A DNA stretch of 20,642 nt from JBJTIF01 sp046094825. GTDB lineage: Bacteria; Actinomycetota; UBA4738; HRBIN12. The number at the start of each line of letters is the position of its first letter. Position 1 is the first letter of the stretch. Positions 14,777 through 20,642 of the stretch are shown one piece after another. The stretch spans positions 1 through 20,642 of the forward strand of contig JBJTIF010000144.1 of the NCBI GenBank assembly GCA_046094825.1. Reading direction: 5' to 3'. A model generated the notes under the pieces. The model saw nothing but the letters and a program-made list of their open reading frames with translations. It did no database searches and was not told the origin of the DNA. Made by a program: the position numbers and the translations under genes.

Positions 14777-16609
14777 ATGCCGCGACCGCACCGCCGCCCG
14801 CGCCGCCTCCGCGCCGCGCTGCTCGCCGTCGCGCTCCTCGCCACGGGGACGGTCTCCGCGTCGCTCCCGGCCGGCGCCGCGGCCGGGCAGGCCGAGGGGA
14901 TCGACGTCTCGCACTGGCAGGGGACGATCGACTGGTCGCGCGTGGCGGGCGCCGGCAAGACGTTCGCCTTCCTGAAGGCGACCCAGGGCACCACGTACGC
15001 CGACCCGACGTACGCGACGAACCGGTCGAACGCGAACGCGAACGGCATCCCGACCGGGGCCTACCACTTCGCCGACGTCACGAAGACCCCGTCGAACGCC
15101 GCGGGCGCCCGCGCCGAGGCCGACTGGTTCGTCTCCGTGGCGCAGCCGCGCGCGGGCGATCTGCCGCCGGTGTTCGACATCGAGAAGAACAACGGGCTCG
15201 GGCAGGCTGCGCTCACCGACTGGGCGATGACGTGGCTCGAGCGGGTCCGCCAGCAGACGGGGATCTACCCGATGGTCTACACGAGCCCATCGGGATGGAA
15301 CACCCGGTTCGGCACGAGCGGCAACATCGTCGCCGAGAGCGGCTACGGGCTCCTGTGGATCGCGCACTGGACGGATGCGCTCTCGCCGACGATCCCGGCG
15401 AACAACTGGGCGGGGCGCGGCTGGACGTTCTGGCAGTACACCTCGTCCGGCACCGTGAGCGGGATCTCCGGCGCCGTCGACCTCGATCGCTACAAGGCCG
15501 CCGACGTCTCGTCCCTCCTCCTGCGCCAGCTCACGATCACGAAGGAGGGCGTCGGCGGGAAGTTCGGCGGCGTCCAGCAGGACGGCCTCGGCAACTTCTG
15601 CAACGCGACGTGCTCGTCGACGACCCGGCTCTCCGTCGGTGGCGCCACGACGACGCTCGCGCCGCAGAGCTCGGACCCCGCGACGACCTGGGCGTGGGGC
15701 GGCGACTGCGCGGGGACCCCGAACGGGACCTCCTGCACCCTCTCGATGACCGCCGACCGGAGCGTCGCGATCACGTACCTGCCGTCGACGGTCCCCGTCA
15801 CGGTGACCGCAGCGGGGACCGGCAGCGGCGCCGTCGCGTCGAACCCCGCCGGGATCACCTGCTCCGCGGCCGCGGGCGTCGCCGCGGGGACGGGCACGGC
15901 GCCGTTCACCTACACCTCGACGGTCACGCTCACGGCGACGCCCGCGGCCGGCAGCGCGTTCACCGGCTGGACCGGGGCGTGCACGGGGACCGGGACGTGC
16001 ACGCTCACCGCCGACGCGGACAAGGCCGTGACGGCGACGTTCGCGGCGGTGAGCACCGCGACGCTCACGTTCGGCCGATCCGGCATGGGGTCCGGGAGCG
16101 TGACGCCGACCGGTGGCACCGCCTGCACGACGACGTGCACGTCGACCTACCCGCTCGGGACGGGCGTGACCGTGTCGCAGGCCGCCGCCTCGGGATCGAT
16201 CTTCGTCGGGTGGACCGGCGGCACGTGCACGGGGACCGGGACCTGCACGGTCACGATGGACGCCGCGCGGACGGTGACCGGGATGTTCGCCCCGCTCTCC
16301 GCGCGCACGGTGTCCCTGCGCGCGAGCTCGACCCGCGTCGCGTCCGGCACGTCGGTCACGCTCTCGGGCACGGTCGGCACCGCGAGCGCGACGTGGTGCC
16401 CGGTCGGCGGGCATTCGGTGACGGTGTCGGTCGGAACGACGGTGCTCGGGACCGCGACGACCGCCGCGAACGGCACCTGGAGCCTCGCGGTCGCGCCGAC
16501 GGCCACGACGACGTACATCGCGCGGATCGCCCGCATGGATCCCGCGACGCTCGGCAACCCCGTCTGCGGGGCGGCGAACTCGTCGTCGGTCCGCGTCGCG
16601 GTCCGCTAG
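14777..16609 (+). CDS. Secreted GH25 lysozyme (muramidase) with C-terminal InlB-B-like repeats and an Ig-like domain
   Basis: A 610-residue exported protein. Start ATG 14777 follows AGGAGGA at 14767-14773. Residues 1-~38 form a Sec signal peptide (arginine-rich start, LLAVALLATG core, AAA-type cleavage region). Residues ~40-245 form the GH25 catalytic barrel: GIDVSHWQG (Asp43), FLKATQG, GAYHFAD, VFDIE (Asp134, Glu136, catalytic), VYTSPSGW and WTFWQYTSSG. It should cut the MurNAc-GlcNAc bond of peptidoglycan. Residues ~253-336, 341-423 and 428-505 are three related threonine/glycine-rich modules ending in patterns like GWTGxCTGTGTCTLTxDAxKxVTxTF, with paired cysteines, resembling divergent InlB B-repeats. 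Residues ~510-610 look like a bacterial Ig-like domain. It may remodel the cell's own wall or attack other cells. KATQG replaces the commoner KATEG. Confidence 0.92.
   Translation: MPRPHRRPRRLRAALLAVALLATGTVSASLPAGAAAGQAEGIDVSHWQGTIDWSRVAGAGKTFAFLKATQGTTYADPTYATNRSNANANGIPTGAYHFADVTKTPSNAAGARAEADWFVSVAQPRAGDLPPVFDIEKNNGLGQAALTDWAMTWLERVRQQTGIYPMVYTSPSGWNTRFGTSGNIVAESGYGLLWIAHWTDALSPTIPANNWAGRGWTFWQYTSSGTVSGISGAVDLDRYKAADVSSLLLRQLTITKEGVGGKFGGVQQDGLGNFCNATCSSTTRLSVGGATTTLAPQSSDPATTWAWGGDCAGTPNGTSCTLSMTADRSVAITYLPSTVPVTVTAAGTGSGAVASNPAGITCSAAAGVAAGTGTAPFTYTSTVTLTATPAAGSAFTGWTGACTGTGTCTLTADADKAVTATFAAVSTATLTFGRSGMGSGSVTPTGGTACTTTCTSTYPLGTGVTVSQAAASGSIFVGWTGGTCTGTGTCTVTMDAARTVTGMFAPLSARTVSLRASSTRVASGTSVTLSGTVGTASATWCPVGGHSVTVSVGTTVLGTATTAANGTWSLAVAPTATTTYIARIARMDPATLGNPVCGAANSSSVRVAVR
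15980..16242 (+). repeat. Internal repeat in the lysozyme C-terminal region
   Basis: The 17-base string tgcacggggaccgggac occurs at 15980-15996 and again at 16226-16242, 246 bases apart, inside two homologous ~80-residue modules (residues ~341-423 and ~428-505). A third, more diverged module precedes them. The similarity points to module duplication within the gene. Confidence 0.7.
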
Positions 16610-16612
16610 CCC

Positions 16613-17383
16613 TCAGCGGGCGGCGGTGAGGAGCGCCTCGACGGGCGCGAGGTCGAACGGTCGGCCGTCGCTCGTGTGCACCCCGACGATGAGGTGCTCG
16701 GCCCCCGCGTCGAGGTAGGCGTCGACGAGCCCGACCTCCTCGGTGCCGATGAGGACCGTGCGCTCGACCTCCTTCGGATCGCGTCCGATCTCCGCGCAGT
16801 GGGCGTCGAGGATGCCGTTCTTCCGCGCGAAGGTCTCCGGAGGCCCGAAGCCGTTCCACATCGACGCGTGCTTCGCGACGAGGCGGAGCGTCACCTGCTC
16901 GCCACCTCCTCCGATGAGCACCGGGAGCGGGCCGAGCGCTCGGGGGTGCAGCGCCGCAAGGCGCGCCTCGATGCGCGGGAGCGCGTCCGCGAGGTCGCGG
17001 AGGCGGTCCCGCGCCTCCCCGAAGCGGTAGCCGTACGCGTCGTAGTCACGTTCGAACCACCCCGCGCCGAGCCCGAGGATCAGGCGCCCGCCCGAGAGGT
17101 GATCGGTCGTCCGCGCCATGTCCGCGAGCAGGTCCGGGTTCCGGTACGAGTTGCAGGTGACGAGCATCCCGAACCGCGCACGCGAGGTGTCGCACGCCAT
17201 CGCGGCGAGGAGCGTCCACCCCTCGAAGTGCGCGGCGTCGGGGTCGCCGTGGAGCGGATAGAAGTGGTCCCACGTCCAGATCGTGTCGACGCCGAGCGCG
17301 TCCGCGGCACGCCATCCCGCGCGCAGCGCCTCCATCGTCGTCGCCTGGGGCTGGAACTGCACCCCCACCCGGAACCGCGCCAT
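16613..17383 (-). CDS. LLM class F420-dependent oxidoreductase (luciferase-like)
   Basis: A 256-residue TIM-barrel protein of the bacterial luciferase-like superfamily, of the type annotated as F420-dependent in actinobacteria and Chloroflexota. Features are the N-terminal strand FRVGVQFQPQ, DTIWTWDHFYPL (~33-44), FGMLVTCNSYRNPDLLA (~71-87), HLSGGRLILGLGAGWFERDYDAYG (region ~95-118), and PVLIGGGGEQVTLRLVAKHASMWN, the cofactor-phosphate region. It would move hydride between reduced deazaflavin and an unknown substrate. It begins 10 bases after the TrpB2 stop and has no ribosome site. TAGCCT, which includes the TrpB2 stop, sits seven bases before the ATG, so it is either translated by coupling or from its own leaderless transcript. 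It ends three bases from the convergent lysozyme stop. F420 versus FMN use is inferred from subfamily look only. Confidence 0.86.
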   Translation of the reverse strand: MARFRVGVQFQPQATTMEALRAGWRAADALGVDTIWTWDHFYPLHGDPDAAHFEGWTLLAAMACDTSRARFGMLVTCNSYRNPDLLADMARTTDHLSGGRLILGLGAGWFERDYDAYGYRFGEARDRLRDLADALPRIEARLAALHPRALGPLPVLIGGGGEQVTLRLVAKHASMWNGFGPPETFARKNGILDAHCAEIGRDPKEVERTVLIGTEEVGLVDAYLDAGAEHLIVGVHTSDGRPFDLAPVEALLTAAR

Positions 17384-17393
17384 GCGGCGCAGG

Positions 17394-18755
17394 CTACCCG
17401 ACGGCCGGCATCCCGACGAGATCCTCCGCGGCGCGGTCGAGGTCGCCCTGCGGGAGCTCGTGGTCGACCATCTCGCCCTTCAGGAACGAGTCGTAGGCCG
17501 CCATGTCGAAGTTCCCGTGCCCGCAGAGGTTGAACAGGATCGTCTTGCGCTTGCCCTCCTCGCGCGCCCGCTCGACCTCGGCGACGACCCCGCGGATAGC
17601 GTGCGTCGCCTCGGGCGCCGGGATGATGCCCTCGGTGCGGGCGAACCGCATCGCCTCCGTGAAGCACTCCACCTGCCGGTACGCCTCCGCCTCGATGAGC
17701 CCGAGGTTGTAGAGGTGGCTCACGAGCGGCGCCATGCCGTGGTACCGCAGCCCGCCCGAGTGGATCGTGTCCGGGATGAAGTTGTGCCCGAGCGTGTGCA
17801 TCGGCATGAGCGGCGTGAGGCCCGCGGTGTCGCCGAAGTCGTAGCCGTAGTGCCCCCGCGTGAGGGACGGACACGACGCCGGCTCGCACGCGAGGATCCG
17901 GATGTCCTTGCCGGCGACCTTCTCGGACACGAACGGGAACGCGATGCCGGAGAAGTTCGAACCCCCACCGATGCACCCCACGACGACGTCGGGGAACGCG
18001 TCCGCCGCGCGCATCTGGGCGATCGCCTCCTGCCCGATCACCGTCTGGTGGAGCAGGACGTGGTTCAGGACCGAGCCGAGCGCGTACTTCGTGTCGTCCC
18101 GCGTCGCCGCGTCCTCCACCGCCTCGGAGATCGCGATGCCGAGCGATCCGGGCGAGTCGGGGTCCTGCGCGAGGATCGCGCGTCCGGCGTTCGTGTCCGG
18201 CGAGGGCGACGGCACGATCGACGCGCCCCACGTCTGGATCATCGAGCGGCGGTACGGCTTCGCGTCGTAGCTCGCACGCACCTGGTAGACCTTGATCTCG
18301 ATGCCGTAGAGCGCGCCGGCGAGCGAGAGCGCCGAGCCCCACTGACCGGCGCCGGTCTCCGTCGTGATGCGCCGCACGCCCTCCTGCGCGTTGTACCAGG
18401 CCTGCGGGATCGAGGTGTTCGGCTTGTGGCTGCCGGCGGGCGAGACGCCCTCGTACTTGTAGAAGATCCGGCAGTCGGTCCCGAGCTCCTTCTCCCACGC
18501 GGTGGCGCGCATGAGCGGCGTCGGACGCCACATCGCGTACACGTCGAGGATGGGGTCCGGGATCGGGATGAACCGGTCCTGCGAGACCTCCTGCAGGATG
18601 AGCTGCATCGGGAACAGCGGCGCGAGGTCGTCGGGCCCGACCGGCTGCTTCGTCCCGGGGTGGAGCGGCGGCGGCGGCATGCTCGGGAGGTCCGCCGCGA
18701 CGTTGAACCACTGGCGCGGGATCTCGTGCTCGCCCATGACGTACCTGCGGGTCAT
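17394..18755 (-). CDS. trpB: TrpB2-type tryptophan synthase beta chain (TrpB-like PLP enzyme)
   Basis: A 453-residue fold-type II PLP enzyme of the TrpB2 group, longer at the N-terminus than canonical TrpB. Motifs include WRPTPLMRA (~76-84), PAGSHKPNT with the PLP lysine Lys111, TETGAGQWG (132-140), DSPGSLGIAISEAVED, the phosphate loop GCIGGGSNFSG (260-270) and FNLCGHGNFDMAAYDSF near the C-terminus. It joins indole with serine (or, in studied TrpB2 proteins, O-phosphoserine) to give tryptophan, usually without TrpA. I chose ATG 18755 because GGAGGAGG lies five bases upstream; the in-frame ATG at 18797 places that site inside the gene. There is no TrpA or other trp biosynthesis gene nearby. 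The neighbour upstream is tryptophan 2,3-dioxygenase, which destroys the product, so the physiological role here is uncertain. Confidence 0.93.
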   Translation of the reverse strand: MTRRYVMGEHEIPRQWFNVAADLPSMPPPPLHPGTKQPVGPDDLAPLFPMQLILQEVSQDRFIPIPDPILDVYAMWRPTPLMRATAWEKELGTDCRIFYKYEGVSPAGSHKPNTSIPQAWYNAQEGVRRITTETGAGQWGSALSLAGALYGIEIKVYQVRASYDAKPYRRSMIQTWGASIVPSPSPDTNAGRAILAQDPDSPGSLGIAISEAVEDAATRDDTKYALGSVLNHVLLHQTVIGQEAIAQMRAADAFPDVVVGCIGGGSNFSGIAFPFVSEKVAGKDIRILACEPASCPSLTRGHYGYDFGDTAGLTPLMPMHTLGHNFIPDTIHSGGLRYHGMAPLVSHLYNLGLIEAEAYRQVECFTEAMRFARTEGIIPAPEATHAIRGVVAEVERAREEGKRKTILFNLCGHGNFDMAAYDSFLKGEMVDHELPQGDLDRAAEDLVGMPAVG

Positions 18756-18760
18756 CTCGA

Positions 18761-18768
18761 CCTCCTCC
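18761..18768 (-). promoter_or_regulatory. Ribosome binding site of the TrpB2 gene
   Basis: GGAGGAGG on the minus strand, five bases before ATG 18755. It is a near-perfect Shine-Dalgarno and decides the start against the ATG at 18797. Confidence 0.8.
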
Positions 18769-18795
18769 GGTCCGGCCGCCGCTCGGCGGGGGCAC

Positions 18796-18825
18796 ATCGT
18801 GCGCCCGGAGGTGCGACCCGGTCAA
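18796..18825 (-). promoter_or_regulatory. Possible internal promoter before the TrpB2 gene
   Basis: In the 83-base gap between the dioxygenase and TrpB2 genes the minus strand has TTGACC (18825-18820), 18 bases, then CACGAT (18801-18796), resembling -35 and -10 boxes. The -10 lies within a small dyad GCAC-ATC-GTGC (18792-18802). This could allow TrpB2 to be made separately from the dioxygenase. Confidence 0.35.
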
Positions 18826-18838
18826 TCCCGAGGTGCGC

Positions 18839-19621
18839 TCAGAGGCGGGAGCGGATCTCCCAGAGGTCGGGGAACGCCGGGTGGAAGAGCGTCTCGCGGA
18901 GGTAGCCCGCCCCCGCCGACCCGCCGGTCCCCGGCTTCGCGCCGATCGTGCGCTCGACCATCTTCACGTGCCGGTACCGCCACTCCTGCACACCCTCGTC
19001 GAGGTCGACGAACCGCTCGCAGACGTTCGCGGCATCGGGGTCCTGCCGGTAGACCGCGAGGAGGAGGTCCTGCATGCGGGCGTCGGGCACCCGCGCGGTC
19101 GTGACGTCACGCGCGAGGAGATCGTCGGGCACCGCCGCGCCGCGACCGGCGAGGTAGCGGCAGAGCGAGTCGTAGAGGTCGGGGCGCGCCATCGCCGCCT
19201 CGATGCGGTCGCGCGCCTCCCCGGCGGGATGGTGCGCCATCGCGCTCCGGTCGCGACGACCGAGGACCGCCTCGAACTCGCGGAACTGCGCGGACTGGAA
19301 CCCGCTCGCGGATTCGAGCCGGGCACGGAACGACGCGAACTCCGTCGGGGTCATCGTCTCGAGGACGTCGAGCTGCGCGACGGCGATCTTCAGGATCGTG
19401 AGGATGCGCTTCAGCGTCCCGAGCGCGGCGGACGTCGCACCGGCCTCGAGCCGAGCCTGGAGCCCCCGCATCTCGTGGAGCATCTGGAAGAACCAGAGTT
19501 CGTACACCTGGTGGATCGTGATGAAGAGCACCTCGTCGTGCTCGTCGGTGAGCGGGCGGTTCAGGGAGAGGAGTTCGGGCACCTTCAGGTACGAGCCGTA
19601 CGTGAGCGCCTTCTCCCGCAT
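18839..19621 (-). CDS. kynA: Tryptophan 2,3-dioxygenase
   Basis: A 260-residue all-helical heme enzyme that opens the indole ring of L-tryptophan to N-formylkynurenine, the first step of the kynurenine path. Clear motifs are LTYGSYLKVPELLSL (6-20), DEHDEVLFITIHQVYELWF (26-44) with distal His37, SGFQSAQFREFE (106-117, substrate-carboxylate Arg), YRHV with the heme ligand His218, RTIGAKPGTGGSAGAGYL (224-241) and FPDLWEIRSRL at the C-terminus. Length is slightly short, as is usual for bacterial forms without an N-terminal extension. The ATG at 19621 has GGGAGGT five bases upstream. It is divergent from a thiolase and followed by TrpB2. No kynureninase or formamidase is recognisable in this window. 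Confidence 0.95.
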   Translation of the reverse strand: MREKALTYGSYLKVPELLSLNRPLTDEHDEVLFITIHQVYELWFFQMLHEMRGLQARLEAGATSAALGTLKRILTILKIAVAQLDVLETMTPTEFASFRARLESASGFQSAQFREFEAVLGRRDRSAMAHHPAGEARDRIEAAMARPDLYDSLCRYLAGRGAAVPDDLLARDVTTARVPDARMQDLLLAVYRQDPDAANVCERFVDLDEGVQEWRYRHVKMVERTIGAKPGTGGSAGAGYLRETLFHPAFPDLWEIRSRL

Positions 19622-19626
19622 CGCGC

Positions 19627-19633
19627 ACCTCCC
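19627..19633 (-). promoter_or_regulatory. Ribosome binding site of the tryptophan 2,3-dioxygenase gene
   Basis: GGGAGGT on the minus strand, five bases before ATG 19621, supporting that start and a leadered message of about 50 bases from the shared promoter near 19680. Confidence 0.7.
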
Positions 19634-19675
19634 GCGGGTCCGCTCCCCCGCGCTCGGGGACCGGTGCCGCGCCGC

Positions 19676-19684
19676 GTACGATAC
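19676..19684. promoter_or_regulatory. Shared near-palindromic -10 element between thiolase and dioxygenase genes
   Basis: GTACGATAC reads TACGAT on the plus strand (19677-19682) and TATCGT on the minus strand (19683-19678); both fit TAnnnT. On the plus strand six bases (ACCCCC) separate it from GTG 19689, the leaderless geometry seen at 8119 and 8173. On the minus strand transcription would start near 19671, giving the dioxygenase a ~50-base leader that contains its ribosome site. No -35 is clear on either side. Confidence 0.5.
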
Positions 19685-19688
19685 CCCC

Positions 19689-20642
19689 GTGGACGCCTAC
19701 CTCGTCGACGCGGTCCGAACGGTGTTCGGCAAGAACCGCGGTGGGCTCGCGCGCGTGCGACCCGACGACCTCGCGGCGATCCCGATCCGCGAGCTCGTGG
19801 CGCGGACCGGCATCGATCCCGCGGCGATCGGCGACGTCGTCCTCGGCAACTCGAACGGCGCCGGCGAGGAGAACCGCAACCTCGGCCGGATGGCCGCGCT
19901 CCTCGCCGATCTCCCGACCTCCGTGCCCGGCCTCACCGTGAACCGCCTCTGCGGATCCGGCTCCGAGGCGATCGTGAACGCGGCGCGGAGAGCATGAGCC
20001 GGGCGCCCTTCGTCCTCCAGCGGCCCGACGAGGTGTTCGCCCGGTCGATGGAGCTCCACCAGACCGTCGTCGGCTGGCGGATGGTGAACCCGCGATTCCC
20101 GGCGCACTGGACGGACCCGCTCGGGGCGTGCGCGGAGCGGACCGCGCTCCGCGAGGGCGTGACCCGCGAGGAGCAGGACGCGTGGGCGCTCCGGAGCCAC
20201 GCGCGCGCCGACGCCGCGTGGTCGGACGGGCTCCACGATGACTGGGTCGTGGGGGTCGAGGGCGTGACCCGCGACGAATCGATCCGCCCGGACACCGACG
20301 CCCCGCAGCTCGCGAAGCTGCGGCCCGCGTTCACCGCGGAGGGAACGGTGACGGCCGGCAACGCGTCGCCGATCAACGACGGCGCGATCGCCGCGCTCGT
20401 CACGAGCAAGGCCGGCCTCGCCGACCTCGGCGTCGAGCCCCTCGGTCGCGTCCTCGCGAGCGCGACGGTGGCCGTCGAACCGGACGACTTCGCGATGGCG
20501 CCGGTCCCCGCGATCCGCGAGGCGACGCGGAAGGCCGGCGTCGCGCTCGGCGACCTCCGCGTCGTCGAGATCCAGGAGGCCTTCGCGGCCGTCGTCCTGT
20601 CCTGCCTCCGGCACCTGCCCGAACTCGACCGCGACCTCGTGA
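19689..20642 (+). pseudogene. Acetyl-CoA acyltransferase (thiolase), interrupted by deletion plus frameshift and cut by window edge
   Basis: The first ~100 residues, from GTG 19689, are a normal thiolase start: AYLVDAVRTVFGKNRGGLA, LGNSNGAGEENRNLGRMAAL, and VNRLCGSGSEAIVNAA with the nucleophile Cys. The frame then ends at TGA 19995-19997. The protein continues in another frame from GAG 19988: ESMSRAPFVLQRP, WRMVNPRFP, REEQDAWALRSHARA, AGNASPINDGA and EIQEAFAAV, open to the window end. Thiolases have about 15 residues (an AIRAGDA...GGV-type segment) between these two parts. About 43-46 bases are therefore missing, with a length of 1 modulo 3. It is either a real null allele or an assembly error. 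The intact enzyme would cleave 3-ketoacyl-CoA or condense acetyl-CoA. The C-terminal part with the second Cys and His lies outside. Confidence 0.85.

Noticed and set aside
15980..16242. Repeated string in the lysozyme gene considered as a mobile or CRISPR-like repeat
   Set aside because: Only two close copies, in frame, inside homologous protein modules; explained by domain duplication.
14663..16414. A 583-codon minus-strand frame opposite the lysozyme gene
   Set aside because: The plus-strand lysozyme has a signal peptide, a ribosome site and complete GH25 catalytic motifs. The opposite frame is an Arg/Gly-rich shadow.
16603..16619. CCGCT-agccctc-AGCGG inverted repeat at the convergent lysozyme/LLM ends, considered as a bidirectional terminator
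   Set aside because: The stem is only five base pairs, has no T-run on either side and includes both stop codons. In DNA this GC-rich such a repeat is expected by chance.
12997..16629. A 1210-codon open frame on the plus strand spanning the amidohydrolase and lysozyme genes
   Set aside because: It runs antisense to one well-supported gene and out of frame with another. It is Arg/Asp/His-rich with no domain, so it is a shadow frame.

Overview
The window is a very GC-rich, densely packed bacterial chromosome segment. The longest gap between genes is under 100 bases. Codons end almost always in G or C, several genes have a -10-like hexamer right against the start codon (leaderless transcription), and there is an F420-type luciferase-like oxidoreductase and a TrpB2-type tryptophan synthase beta chain. 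Together these fit a Gram-positive-type high-GC lineage such as Chloroflexota (Limnocylindria-like) or Actinomycetota. I cannot decide between them from sequence alone. I saw no rRNA, tRNA, CRISPR array, insertion sequence or phage gene.

Layout. (1) Bases 1-7212, minus strand: an Opp/Dpp-type peptide import operon in the order binding protein, permease B, permease C, ATPase D, ATPase F, then an S9 prolyl-oligopeptidase-family peptidase running off the left edge. Junctions from permease B onward overlap by 4-8 bases, so translation is probably coupled. ATPase D is broken by a small deletion with a frameshift. (2) 7310-8119, minus: a creatininase-family amidohydrolase. It is divergent from (3) 8173-10119, plus: a CocE/NonD-type serine hydrolase. 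(4) 10132-14685, minus: YtcJ-type amidohydrolase, an FMN split-barrel (PPOX/Nim-like) protein, a betaine-homocysteine S-methyltransferase (BHMT)-like enzyme and a sarcosine/N-methyl amino acid oxidase-like flavoprotein. (5) 14777-16609, plus: a secreted GH25 lysozyme with a C-terminal repeat region. (6) 16613-19621, minus: tryptophan 2,3-dioxygenase, TrpB2 and an F420-type LLM oxidoreductase. (7) 19689 to the right edge, plus: an acyl-CoA thiolase, also broken by a small deletion with a frameshift.

How the genes may work together. The region looks like a scavenging island for peptides, amides and N-methylated or aromatic amino acids. It has peptide import plus intracellular peptidase, a cyclic-amide hydrolase, methyl transfer from betaine and oxidative N-demethylation, and tryptophan ring opening next to a tryptophan-forming enzyme. 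The most notable structural point is that three genes (ATPase D, the sarcosine-oxidase-like gene and the thiolase) each lack roughly 15-25 conserved residues. Two of these losses also shift the frame. Either the assembly has collapsed short stretches or the lineage is losing genes by small deletions, and checking reads over the three junctions should come first.
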